Source: Allolobophora icterica (lineage: Eukaryota; Annelida; Clitellata; Crassiclitellata; Lumbricidae). From it: 64,000 nucleotides of DNA. The notes under the pieces are model-generated. The model saw only the letters and a program-made list of their open reading frames with translations, did not search any database and was not told where the DNA came from. Location: NCBI GenBank assembly GCA_963556255.1, contig OY744605.1:35081396-35145395 (forward strand), given 5' to 3'. Both the position numbers and the translations under genes were made by a program. Positions 9,441 through 20,752 of this stretch are shown here, piece by piece. Numbering within the stretch: the stretch's first letter is position 1; each line of letters opens with the position of its first letter.

Positions 9441-10060
9441 TTCTTCTTGTCCTCGAGACCAAGGTCTTGGCTTGAGTGCACTCAAGTTCGTTTTCAAAAA
9501 TATTGGTCTTGGTCTTGGTCTCGAGACAAAAAGTCTTGGTCTTGCTCTTGATCTTGAAGTTCAAAATTTTGGTCTTGGTCTTGCAAGGCCAAGCCCAAGA
9601 CTAATAAAATTGCTTTACCATATACAATTACTAATACAACTGCTTTACTAATACAATTTCTAATACAATAATTATTGCTTTGGCAATTGCACGGCGGCTG
9701 CAACAGTTGCCAGACGGTCTGATAAACCATGGGAGGATTTCAAAAAGGACTCACAATTTGTACATTGATATCCAGTGCTTGAAAAGTTGTTGTTTGTGCC
9801 AGCAACTTCAGCATCAGGTCATGTAGAATGTAATTTTTCATATATCGGAATTTTTTATCAAGCCCCACAGGGCACATCTTGGTCAGAAAATCCTGAGCGA
9901 ACTGGTTTTTATAAAATGCAGCAGACATTTGGAATAACAGTCTGCATTTAGAGTTGCTTTATTTATTTGTTTATTACGAACATTTTGTTGCTGGAATAAA
10001 AAACTCATGTTTTCATTAAAATAGCAAGTGGTCCGACTTGACAATTTTTTTAGCAAAGGG
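9440..10060 (-). mobile_element. CAGTCTTG family copy, inverted and truncated
   Basis: Begins with a diverged TTCTTCTTGTCCTCGAG end and the GGTCTTGGTCTTGG tract. It continues into about 450 bp that match, in reverse, the unique interior of the complete member at 48059-48932 (for example AGTCCGACTTGACAATTTTTTTAG at both loci, separated from the end by the same order of blocks). The inner terminus is missing. It inserts between the two GTTTCTGG repeat domains. Confidence 0.75.
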
Positions 10061-11581
10061 TAGTTTTGGTTACACGTGTCGAATTTTTACTATTTGAGTG
10101 ATGTTTCTGCTAGTTTCTGGCTATATTAGGGACTTTTTGCTAGTTTCTTTCCAAATTAGGTTAGTTTCTGCTATATTTTTGTTATTTTCAGCAAAGTTTG
10201 GCTAGTTCATGGGTTCACGCCAATTCCTGGTTATAAGAAGCGATATTCGGCTTTATTCTGGCTTAAGGAGGCGAGTTTCTGTTGGTTTATATCTATACGA
10301 CGCAAGTTTCTGCTATTTTCTAGCTATATATGGCGACTGTCAGGAAGTTTCTGTCTTTATGAGTTGAGTTTGGGCTTGCTTTATAAGAGGCCAGTTTCTG
10401 CTTTTTACTGCATGTATGAAGTTTCTTCTAGTTTCTGTCTATATGGAACAAGTTTATGCTAGTTTTTGAATATATATGACCCAAGCTTCTGTAGGTTTCT
10501 GTTCCTAATTAGGCAAATTTCTTTCAACGTCTTGCTACATGGCTCCACCCTTTTTAGGTAGGCCTAGGCCTACTGCAAGGCGCTATTTCGAGTGTGGTGA
10601 CACATAAATTCAAGTTTTTTTTATAGCTCCTGGCTAAGTGAGACGTGTTTCCTTTAACTATTAGCAACATGCGGCGTGTTTTTTCTAGCTTCCGCTAGTT
10701 TCTTGTAATTTACGGTAGGCCTATATTATGCTAGTTCTATGGTTGCACGAAGCGAGCTTCTGTTAGATTATGTCTATATGAGGCAACTTTCTGCTGTTTT
10801 TTGGTTCTAGGCTATGAGGCGAGCTTATGTAAGTTTCTGCCTACACGAGGTAAGTTTTTTCTAATTTCTGGCTAAATAAAAAGATGCTCTCGTAGCTTAT
10901 GCCTATTCAAAGGTAATTTTTGATTAGGGGCCTATACGTGTCGTGTTTGTGCTATATGAGTGATGTTTTTGCTAGTTTCTGGCTATTTTAGGGAGTTTTT
11001 GCTAGTTTGTGGCTATAAGAAACTTATTAGGTTAGTTTCTACTACATTTTGTTATTTTCGGCGACTTTGGGGTAGTTCATGCCAATTCCTATGCTATATG
11101 AAGCAAGATTTGGCTTGAATCTGGCTTAAGAAGCCGAGTTTCTGCTATTTTCTGGCGACTGTCAGAACGTTTCTGTCTTTAGGCGGTGAGTTTGGGCTTC
11201 TTTCTGACTAGCCTATATGAGGCCAGTTTATTCTTGTTTTTCCATGTTCCAGGTAAGTTTCTTCTTGATTCTGTCTATACACGGTGTCTCAATTGAACTG
11301 ATTGGCCTATCCTTTTTGTTTTGGCAATAAATCTGTCAATTATAAAAACAAATAATTCAATAAAATTTTAAACATTTAAAGAGGAATAAATTTTCAGTTG
11401 GCCTATTCTCCGAAAATTTAATCGAATTCTATCAAAAGAGTCCAAAGCTATGCACATTCAAATTTGGACAAACAAAATTCGAACTTTCCAACATGTAAAA
11501 ATTTCATTTTTTATTTTTTATATATTAAACTTTTACAATTTGACAAAAAATGAAGACATCAACATTTTAAATTAAATTGAA

Positions 11582-11870
11582 TCAAATGTTTTCCTTCGGT
11601 TGATGTTCAAAAAGACCGCCATTAGTTCGAATGAATGCTTTAAGGCGATCTCGCCATTCATTAATTGCATGATCAACAATTTCTTGATCAAAAGGATTCC
11701 ATTCCTCCACATCTCGCTGTTTGAGATGGTCAACGACGTGTGTGCGGGTTTGATAAACAAGCTCTTCAAGGACGTTCCATATCTTGTAGTCGAGCGGATT
11801 GAGATTAGGGTTACTAGGGGGGGGGGGGCGAAGAGTGGATGAAATAAAATCTGGAGTCTTTCTTGACCGC
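11582..11870 (-). pseudogene. Tc1/mariner transposase C-terminus (remnant)
   Basis: The minus-strand frame reads 'NPNLNPLDYKIW', the conserved P-D-LNP-DY-W box that precedes the third catalytic acid in Tc1/mariner transposases. It then reads 'ELVYQTR..VDHLKQR', 'INEWRDRLKAFIRTNGGLFEH' and a stop, a typical C-terminus. Upstream it breaks into a run of about ten C on this strand (G on plus, 11818-11827) and then unrelated LINE sequence. The catalytic D-D part is absent, so it is a dead remnant. Confidence 0.8.
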
Positions 11871-12090
11871 ATATCCGCAGTGTCTCTGGCTCGGTGAGCA
11901 GGAGTACTGTCTGTTGGCCCGTCCCTCTGGAATGATCTTCCTTCCATGACTCGTTCTCAGATCCTAACTGGGGGCATTTCTGCTACTTCTCGCTGTCTTA
12001 AGACTTTTATTTTCTCACGGAGCTCCTCACACTGGGAGCGCCTCTGATTAGGTTGTACTTCGAGAGGCGCTTTATAAATTCGTAAATACA
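11871..12090 (+). mobile_element. LINE C-terminal fragment nested in the mariner element
   Basis: The plus strand reads 'VGPSLWNDLPSM'-like sequence (with a frame change near 11915) followed by 'SATSRCLKTFIFSR', then a stop and GAGGCGCTTTATAAATTC, the L2-type 3' end seen elsewhere in the window. A short AATAC-type tail follows. It interrupts the mariner transposase. Confidence 0.6.
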
Positions 12091-12884
12091 ATACAATATA
12101 CAATATGAAATTCCTTCAAAACCATTTTGCTCCGTAGGCCTAATGTTTTTCTTGTCTTAGACTTAAAATTTTAATCAAACTCAAGTCATCTTTAATGAAA
12201 GCATTTTCTTTTATTATCGTCTGCTTAGATGAAAATGATGTCATTATGACGTCATGTTTCTTAAAGGAAGGTATGCAGTTTTCAAAAAATAATTTTTATC
12301 TTTTACATGTTGGAAAGTTCAAATTTTCTTTGTCCAACTTTCTGTGTTCATAACTTTGGATCTTGTAGACGCAATTCGATACAAATTTTCGGAGATTATT
12401 GATAATTTTAGAATTGACAGATTTATTACCAAAACAAAAAGGGTATCAGTCCAATTAAAACACAGTGTATATGGGAAGAGTTTACGCTAGTTTTTGAATA
12501 TATAGGACGCAAGTTTCTGCAAGTTTCTGCTCCTAATTAGGCTAGTTTCCGTTAGCTTCTGGCTGCGTAGCTCCATCGGTTTTAGGTACTGAAAGGCGTT
12601 ATGTCATCATCATATTCGTTTTTATAATTGATCATATACTGGTTGACACACCGCAACCGTCGACAAGTGACACTGATTGAACGCTAGCATAAAAGAAAGA
12701 ATAATAAAAGATTTGAGAAATAACCTATAGAATGTCGAGAGTGCTGCTACATAGATTCGAGTTTTTGATAGCTCCTGGCTAAATGAGACGGAATTTCTTT
12801 AGCTTCTAGGAATATGCGGCGAGTTTTTTCTAGTTTCAGCTAATTTCTGGTAATTCACGGTAGGCCTATATTTATCCTTGTTCC

Positions 12885-13394
12885 GGTTTGGTGACATTTA
12901 ATACCGTGACACTTAATACCACGACAGTTAATACCGGTCACATAATACCTATGACACTTAGTCCCTATGACACTTAGTCCCTAAGACACTTAGTCCCTAC
13001 GACAGTTAATCCCTATGAAATTTAATCCAAGGTACGAACTAAACTGTATCAGAACTAGATAAGAAACAGTTAAGTAAAAAAAAATTGGGGGTGAACGACA
13101 CCGGTCGCCGCTTGTAGTACTAAAGACTTCTGCTTGTTCATGACTTGCTTGATACAGGTCAGGAACGTCCACATCGATGGGTGATGACAGTGAAAGAGCG
13201 ACTGGAGCCCATGTTGCCATTCCTCGACAGCGTTAGTCGTTCGAGCGTCCTGGGATTAATTGTCTTGGGATTAATTGTCTAAGTGACTAAGTGTCGTCGG
13301 TATTAATTGTCTATGGGACTAAGTGTCGTCGGTACGAATTGTCCGGTATTAAGTGTCACGGTATTAAGTGTCATGGTATTAAGTGTCGTGCTAC
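12885..13394. mobile_element. Fold-back element of tandem GACACTTAATACC units, 9-bp target duplication
   Basis: The left end is a series of about eight 15-17-bp units (GACACTTAATACC and GACACTTAGTCCC variants). The right end is the same series inverted (GGTATTAAGTGTC, GGGACTAAGTGTC). Together they flank a core of about 200 bp with no protein. The direct duplication CCTTGTTCC flanks it (12876-12884 and 13395-13403), and removing the element restores the array phrase GTTCCATGGTTACATGA. A 9-bp duplication with tandem-repeat inverted ends fits a non-autonomous Mutator-like element. Confidence 0.8.
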
Positions 13395-14158
13395 CCTTGT
13401 TCCATGGTTACATGAGGCGAGCTTCTGTTAGATTCTGGATATATGAGGAAACTTTCTGCAGTTATCTGGTTATAGGCTATGAGGCGAGTTTCTCTAAGTT
13501 TCTGCCTATACACGAGGTAAGTTTTTTCTAGTTTCTGGGTAACTAAAACGATGTTCTGGTAGCTTTTGCTTATACGAAGGTAGTTTTTGTTATACGTATT
13601 GAGTGTGTGCTATATGGTGATGTTTCTTCTAGTTTTGGCTATATTAGGGAGTTTTTGCTAGCTTCTGGCTATATTAGGAATATTTCTAGTTTCTGGCTAT
13701 ATTAAGCCAAAACGTTTCTACTATTTTTTTGTTATTTGCAGCGATTTTTGGCTAGTTCATGCAAGTTCCTGGCTATATGAAGCGAGATACCGCTTCATTC
13801 GGGCTTAAGGAGGCGAGTTTCAGTTGATTTAAGATTGTATAAGACTATGAGGCAATTAAGTATCGGCTTTTTGTGGCTATATGGGGCGACTATCAGGAAT
13901 ATTCAGTCTTTACGAGGTCAGTTTGGGCTTGTTTTTAACTACATGAGCCCATTTTCTGCTTGTTTCTGCATGTATGAAGTAAGTTTCTTCTAGTATCTGT
14001 CTATATGGTACGAGTTTATGCTAGTGTGGTAATTCACGGTATATTTAATCTCCATGGTTACATGATGTGAGTTTCTGATACATTCTGTCTATATGAGGCG
14101 AGTTTATGTAAGTTTCTGCCTACATGAGGTAAGTTTTTTCTAGTTTCTGGCTAAATAA

Positions 14159-14834
14159 GGGGCCATCCAGGGCTGTAGTCGAGGGTATACGCGGGTATAC
14201 AGCGTATACTCACTCCTAGAGACCGTATACTCACCTCGCAAAATATTTATATTTATTTATATTAAAATACTGTAGTGTATACTCAAAAAATACTGTAGCG
14301 TATACTTACCTCTAATTTGTTTCGGAAAAATAACCGGTAGCGTGTACTCACCTCTAATTTTACCACTACAGCCCTGGGGCCATCCACATATTACGTACGC
14401 AATTAGGGGGGATGGGGTCCGGATTTTGGCGATTTTGCGTACGGGTGCGAACGGGGGGGGGAGAGGGGGTGGGGACAAAATGTGTACGTACACAAAATAA
14501 TTATGACGTCCACATTAGCCTATTTATTACTCTGTATTGTCCTATAGTCGTCCGATGGCATTTTATTACATTATATAAAAGCCATGTGCAGTTATTCTGT
14601 GCTGTGAACGAGACACCTATAATTTGTCTATATTGGCCCTTCAATAATCTGGCCTAAAGTGCAGATAGTCGCTGCCGAGACACTTTCTGCAGCTGGTCTT
14701 CGGGGGGGGGGGGGGGGTGTGCGTCAAGCGTACGTACGCAGGGGGGGTGGTGGTGGAAGAAAGTACGCTTGCGAACAGGGGGGAAGGGGTCCAACTTTCC
14801 CGGATTTTTGTGTACGTAATATATGGATGGCCCC
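14159..14834. mobile_element. PIF/Harbinger-type MITE with TAA duplication
   Basis: Ends GGGGCCATCCACATATTACGTAC and its near complement (GTACGTAATATATGGATGGCCCC) form inverted repeats of more than 20 bp. They are flanked by TAA (14156-14158 and 14835-14837); excision restores CTAAATAAAACGATG as found in other array units. G-rich runs (10-14 G) and TACGTACGCA boxes occur in both arms. No transposase. A hAT MITE is nested near its left end. Confidence 0.85.
14168..14376. mobile_element. hAT-type MITE nested in the Harbinger MITE
   Basis: Inverted ends CAGGGCTGTAGT and ACTACAGCCCTG, with the 8-bp direct duplication GGGCCATC (14160-14167 and 14377-14384) made from the terminal bases of the host Harbinger element. 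The body holds repeated GCGTATACTCACC motifs. The order of events is therefore array, then Harbinger MITE, then this hAT MITE. Confidence 0.92.
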
Positions 14835-17119
14835 TAAAACGATGTTCTCGAAGCTACTGCCGTATACAAACGTAGATTTTGGATATACGCGTGTCGAGTT
14901 TTTCCTATATGTTTGATGTTTCTTCTATATTTGGCTATATCAGGGAATATTTGCGAGTTTCTGGCTATATTATGTTAAAAAGTTTCTTCTATATTTTGTC
15001 ATTTGCAGCGAGTTTTGGCTAGTTCATGCAAGTTCCTGGCTATTTGAAGCGAGGTTCGGCATGATTCTGGCTTAAGGAGGCTAGTTTCTGTTGGTTTCTG
15101 TCTGTATGAGGAAAGATTTTGCTATTTTTAGCTATATCTGGCGAATGTAAGGAAGTTTCTGCCTCTACGAGGTGAGTTTGGGCTTGCTTTTGACTATAAG
15201 AGGCCAGTTTCTGCTTTTTAATGCATGTATAAAGCAAGTTTCTACTAGTTTCTGTATATATGGGACGGGTTTACACTAGTTTTCGAATATATGACGCGAG
15301 CTTCTGCAACTTTCTATCCCTAATGAGGCGTGTTTCTGTGAGCTTCTGGCTACGTGGCTCCAGCGTTTTTTTGGTACTCATGAAAGGCGCTATTTCGAGT
15401 GTCCTGATACATAAATTCGAGTTTCTGATATCTCCTGACTAAATGAAACGGGTTTATTTTGTAGTTTTTTGCAACATGCGGCTGGTTTTTTCTAATTTTA
15501 GCTAGTTTCTGGTAATTCGCGGTATATTTATGCTAGTTCCATGGTTACATGATGTGAGCTTTCTGTCTATAGGCCTATGAGGCAACTTTCTGCTGTTTTC
15601 TGGTTATAGGGTATGAGGCGAGCTTATGTCAGTTTCTGCCTACATGAGGTAAGTTTTTCTAGTTTTTGGCTAAATAAAACGACGTTCTGGTAGCTTCTGC
15701 TTATAAGAATCTGGTTTTTGGTTATACCTGTCGAGTTTGTGCTATATGTTTGATGTTTCTGTATTAGGGCTATAGTGTCTGGCTATAGGCCTATTATGGA
15801 GCTTTGCTAGTTTCTTACTATATAGGGGAATAGTTGCTAGTTTCCGGCTATATTAAAAAGTTTCTTCTATATTTTGTTATTTGCAGCGAGTTTTGGCTAG
15901 TTCATGCAAGTTCCTGGCTTTTAGAAGCGAGGTTCGGCAGGATTCTGGCTTAAGAGGCGAGTTTCTGTTGGTTTCTCTCAATGTGAGGCAAGATTTTGCT
16001 ATTTACTGGCTCTATCTGGCGAATGTCATCAAGTTTCTGCTTCTAGGAGGTGAGTTGCGCTTGTTTTTGACTATATGAGGCCAGTTTCTGCTCGTTTCTG
16101 CTTGTTTGAAGAGAAATTTCTTCTAGTTTCTGTATATATGGGATGGGTTTACGCTACTTTTTGAATATATGACGCGACCTTCTGCAACTTTCTGTTCCTA
16201 ATGAGGCGTGTTTCTGTGAGCTTCTGGCTACGTGGCTCCAGCGTTTTTTGGTACTCATGAAAGGCGCTATTTCGAGTGTCCTGATATATAAATTCGAGTT
16301 TCTGATATCTCCTGGCTAAACTAAACGGGTTTCCTTTGTAGCTTTTAGCAACATGCGGCGACTTTTTTCTAGTTTCAGCTAGTTTCTGATAAGTCACGAT
16401 ATATTTATTCTAGTTTCATGGTTATATGATGTGAGCTTCTGTTACATTCTGTCTAGGCTATATGAGGCAACTTTCTGCTGTTTTCTGGTTATAGGGTATG
16501 AGGCGAGTTTATGTAAGTTTCTTCCTACATGAGGTAAGTTTTTCTAGTTTCTGGCTAAATAAAACGATGTTCTCGAAGCTACTGCCGTATACGAAGCCAG
16601 TTTTGGTTATGCTTGTCAGGTTTATGCTATATGTTTGATGTTTCTGTGTGGTATTTGGCTAGCCTAGCCTATATCAGGGAATATTTGCAAGTTTCTGGCT
16701 GTATTATGTTAAAAAGTTTCTTCTATATTTTGTTATTTGCAGCGAGTTTTGGCTAGTTCATGCAAGTTCCTGGCTATTTGAAGCGAGGTTCGGCATGATT
16801 CTGGATTAAGGAGGCTATAGTTTCTGTTGGTTTCTGTCTGTATGAGGAAAGATTTTGCTATTTTTAGCTATATCTGGCGAATGTAAGGAAGTTTCTGCCT
16901 CTACGAGGTGAGTTTGGGCTTGCTTTTGACTATAAGAGGCCAGTTTCTGCTTTTTAATGCATGTATAAAGCAAGTTTCTACTAGTTTCTGTATATATGGG
17001 ACGGGTTTACACTAGTTTTCGAATATATGACGCGAGCTTCTGCAACTTTCTATCCCTAATGAGGCGTGTTTCTGTGAGCTTCTGGCTACGTGGCTCCAGC
17101 GTTTTTTTGGTACTCATGA

Positions 17120-18180
17120 TCTGGCTGGGTTCCTGCCCCTTATGGCGTTCCTCAGGGCTCAGTGCTAGGCCCTTTACTTTATATTATTTATACCGCTGGT
17201 ATTGGCCCCTTGTTGGAGGCATGCGGGCTTCTTCACCAGCTGTATGCTGATGATGTTCAGGCATACATTCACTGTCGCCCTGATGGGGTGGTAGCTGCTG
17301 TACAGCAGATGACTCAAGCTATGGAGGTCCTTTCTGCTTGGTTAGCCTCCAACCGCTTGCTCTTAAATGCTACTAAAACTCAATTTATCTGGCTGGGTGG
17401 TGGTAGGCGATTAGGGTGTTAATTGGCCCCTGGTGGCAGAGGCTTTTCCCCATATCACCTTCCTGGACGTGGTTCGGGATTTAGGAGTCCTCCTGGATCG
17501 TACTCTTAGCTTCTCCCAACATGTTAACCAGCTTACCCGTAGCTGTTATTATCAACTGCGCCAGTTGCGGCTTATTTCTCGTTCTCTGTCTCATGATGCT
17601 ACTGTCATCCTTATACATGCTTTTGTAACAAGCAGGCTGGATCACTGCAGTGCGATCTTGGTTGGTCTGCTGCTTGGATTGATTGGCCGCCTCGACCGGG
17701 TTCTTCGGTCAGCTGCTCGGCTTATTGGACGCATCCCTAAATATGCCCCTATTTCTGCATACATGCGTGATGTGCTGCATTGGCTCCCTGTCCCGCAGCG
17801 TATCTGTTATAAGGTTGCTGTACTGGTATGGCGCTGTCTCTTAGGCTGTGCCCCGGCCTATCTGTGTGAGCTCTGCCGCCCGGTCTCTGATTCAGTTGGT
17901 CGGCGTGCTCTTCGGTCTTCTTCTGGGGGAGAACTTTTAGTCCCTCGGGCTCGCTCCACAATTAGGCAACGCCGGGATTTCTCTATAGCTGGGCCCTCCA
18001 TTTGGAATGGTCTTCCATTAGAGATTCGCCTTCTCCCTAGGGGTAACACATCTGCTTTTTACAAGCTGCTCAAGTCTAATCTCTATTGCCGTGGCTGGGC
18101 TTGGAGCGCTTCTGAGTAGGTTTCTTGAAGGTGCGCTATATTAAATTTATGAATGAATGAATGAATGAATGAATGAATGA
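17120..18180 (+). mobile_element. 5'-truncated L2-like LINE with (AATG)n tail
   Basis: Begins inside the reverse transcriptase ('VPQGSVLGPLLY', then the intact active-site motif YADD in 'LYADDVQAYI', near 17240-17270) and runs to the C-terminal domain ('LHWLPVPQRICYK', 'FSIAGPSIWNGLPLEIR'). It ends GGTGCGCTATATTAAATTT followed by seven or more ATGA repeats, as in L2-type LINEs. One frameshift lies near 17423-17433; the downstream frame to the stop at 18119 is open over about 228 codons. It splits an array unit between TACTCATGA and AAGGCGC, so it is a recent insertion. It lacks the 5' part and cannot move by itself. Confidence 0.88.
17433..18119 (+). pseudogene. LINE reverse-transcriptase C-terminal half
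   Basis: Open frame covering the thumb and C-terminal domain of an L2/CR1-type RT. It includes 'FLDVVRDLGVLLDRTLSF' (the LGV-D--L-F block), 'VTSRLDHCSAIL', 'RLIGRIPKYAPISAYMRDVLHWLPV' and 'WNGLPLEIR'. It is separated from the YADD-containing frame (17162-17422) by a +1 shift. No Met start is meaningful here because the copy is truncated. Confidence 0.85.
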
Positions 18181-18994
18181 AAGGCGCTATTTCGAGTGTC
18201 CTGATACATAAATTCAAGTTTCTAATATCTCCTGACTTAATGAAACGGGTTTCCTTTGTAGTTTTTTGCAATATGCGGCTGGTTTTTTCTAGTTTTCAGC
18301 TAGTTTCTGGTAATTCGCGGTATATTTATGCTAGTTCCATGGTTACATGATGTGAGCGTTCATAGGCCTATGACGCAACTTTCTGCTGTTTTCTGGTTAT
18401 AGGGTATGAGGCGAGCTTATGTCAGTTTCTGCCTACATGAGGTAAGTTTTTCTAGTTTTTGCCTAAATAAAACGATGTTCTTGTAGTTTCTGCCTATGTG
18501 AAGTTAGACGTGTCGAGTGTTTGCTATAATCTATATGAGTGATGTAGACCACCTGAGGCGAGTTTCAGCTAGTTTCTGATTATGTGAGGTGAGTTTCTGC
18601 TTTTTGTAGCTATGTTCTTCCTATTTTTGGTTCGAATTTCTTCTTGTTTCTGTCTATATGAGGAAAATTTATTTTTGTTTATGATTTGTAGCTTTATAAA
18701 TTGTTGATTACAATTATAATTAAAAATTTCAATGCCGCACTTGTTTCTGCGACTTTTGTTCATGCAAAGTTCAATTTTCTGCATGTTTCTGTCGAATTTC
18801 AGTTATATTTTGTTTCTGCAAGGCTCTGGTTAAGCTTATATGAGGCGAGTTTCTGCTTAGCAGTTTCTGGTACAAGAGGTGAGAGTTTCTAGTTTCTGGT
18901 TGCAAGAGGTGAGTTTCCTAGTTTCTGGTACAAGAGGTTGGAGTTTCCTAGTTTGTTGCTATATTAGGCGAATTTCTGCAAGTTTCTCGCTATG

Positions 18995-19945
18995 CGTGGC
19001 CAGTTTGCAGTTGCTGCAGTTTTTGCAGTTGTTGCGTTTTTGCAGCTTTTGCGTTGTTTCAGTTGTAGTTGTAGCAGCTCTTGCACTTTTTTGCATTTGT
19101 TGCAGTAGCTGCTGTAGTTGCAGTAGTTGCTGCAGTTGCAGTTGCTGCAGTTTATGCAATTGTAATTCTGTTGTTCCAGTTCTTGCGAACTATTTTGCGG
19201 TTTGCAGTAGTTCGAATTTTAGCAGTTGATACGGTTTTCGCGGCTTTTCGGTTGTTGCTGTTATTATGGTTGTTGCGGCTGTCGAGGTTGTTGCGATTGT
19301 TGCAGTTGTTGCGTTTCTTGCAGTTGTTCAAGTTGTAGAAGCTCTTGCAGTTGTTGCTGTTGCAGAAGATGTACGGTTTGCGGTTGTTGCGGTTATTGCA
19401 GTTGTTTCGGCTGTTGCAAGTGTATCAGCTGTTGCAGATGTTGCAGTTGCTGCGGCTGTTGAGGTTGTGCGGTTGCTGTAGTTGCGTAACTGCAGAAACC
19501 AGTTGTTGGATTTGCTGCACTTATTGCAGATGCGGTAGTTGTTGTAGTTGTGTCAGATGTTACAGTTGTTGCACGTGGTGCAGTTGTTTCAGTTGTTGCA
19601 GTTGTGAAATTTTTGTCAATCCTTGAATTTGTCGAGGTCATTGCGGTTGTTGCAGTTTTTGCAAGTCTTGCGGATGTTGCAGTTGCTTTTGTTGTTGTAT
19701 TTGTTCCGTTGTTGCAGCTGTAAAATTTGTTGCAGTTGTTGCGTTTGTTGCGGTTTTTGCAGTTGTTCCAGTTTATTCCAGTTATTGAAGTTGTTGCGGT
19801 TGATGTAGTAGCTGTAGTTGTTCCAGTTGTTACAGTTGCATGCTGCACATGTTCCAATTGTTGCAGGTTTTGCAGTTGTTGTAGTTGTTCCAATTGTTGC
19901 AGGTTTTGCAGTTGTTGTAGTTGTTGCAGTTGTTTCGAAATACAG
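18995..19945. repeat. TTG/CAG-rich degenerate satellite
   Basis: Almost 1 kb of GTTGTTGCAGTTG-type sequence with TTGCGG, TTCCAG and TGTAGTTG variants. Its period is a multiple of three (9-12 bases most often). All six frames stay open over parts of it, giving cysteine-, leucine- or valine-rich fake ORFs on plus and Q/T/N-rich ones on minus. No start, codon bias or domain supports a protein. Confidence 0.85.
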
Positions 19946-20540
19946 GCTTTTTAGCCTTAACGGTCATGTCACTGCTTAAGTTTAAATTTCTAGAGGTAGA
20001 TTAGTTTACTAATAGATTAGTAACTAGTTAAGCAGCGTAAATTCCTTTACTATGTTGTACTTAATCAATAAATGCACACAACTGCAATTTTGTCCTCTGC
20101 GTTTTGCCTTGCTCTGCTGCATCCCGGAGGCAGTTATGAACTATTGAACTATACACCATTAATCACTTTATTAATTCATAATCAGACGATTATTTTATGT
20201 TTCCTGAAATCCAACCGCAAAAGCATCGTTGTCAACTGTGATGACAGAATAGAGGAGGATTGCAAGAGTTTAGTTAATGACATCTTATGGCAACAAAGGC
20301 CGTTGACGTCGGCAGATATTATTTTGAACAGTTTTCACGGTTCGTTTGGCATAATACGACTATCCAGTCTGAAGAATTAATGCACAAATCCACAATGCAA
20401 ATATAGACCTAATCGATCTTTTTTTACGTGTGCATGCCTAGGCCTATTTATATTAAGCCCCATAGTAATGGTAAAACACCGTGTCCCTATAAATCCCTAG
20501 AGACCATTGTATGTAGGCTATATATAAATATAAATGTACA
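19946..20540. other. Non-coding stretch with one unassigned 102-codon frame
   Basis: A plus-strand frame at 20072-20380 begins with a hydrophobic segment but has no recognisable domain and no flanking splice support. It is not called as a gene. Confidence 0.4.

Positions 20541-20752
<212 letters not shown>

Larger units (their letters stand above)
11280..12467 (-). mobile_element. Tc1/mariner-like element with long inverted repeats
   Basis: Starts CACGGTGTCTCAATTGA and ends with the diverged complement (AATTAAAACACAGTG), each inside an inverted repeat of roughly 200 bp. Matching blocks include GGCAATAAATCTGTCAATT against AATTGACAGATTTATTACC. It is flanked by TA on both sides (11278-11279 and 12468-12469), the signature duplication of the superfamily. 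Removing it restores the array phrase CTGTCTATATGGGA. A transposase remnant (11582-11870) and a nested LINE fragment lie inside. Confidence 0.85.
10061..18960. repeat. Large divergent tandem array ('GTTTCTGGCTATATGAGGCGA')
   Basis: About 9 kb made of degenerate units of roughly 31-38 bp built around GCTAGTTTCTGGCTATATGA and GGCGAGTTTCTG. Units are organised in a higher-order repeat. The landmark AAGGCGCTATTTCGAGTG recurs at 15384, 16261 and 18181, giving periods of 877 and, after subtracting the LINE insertion, 859 bp. Copies of the same landmark near 10577 and 12593 fit a similar period after removing the mariner insertion. The array carries no open frames of its own. Insertions listed separately (11280, 12885, 14159, 17120) all interrupt recognisable array units, so they are younger than the array. 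Confidence 0.9.

Noticed and set aside
18879..19954. Overlapping Cys-, Leu-, Val- and Gln-rich ORFs
   Set aside because: Frames of a degenerate satellite with a period divisible by three, open on both strands.
20072..20380. 102-codon ORF with a hydrophobic start
   Set aside because: No recognisable domain, no splice partner, AT-rich spacer; length is within chance.
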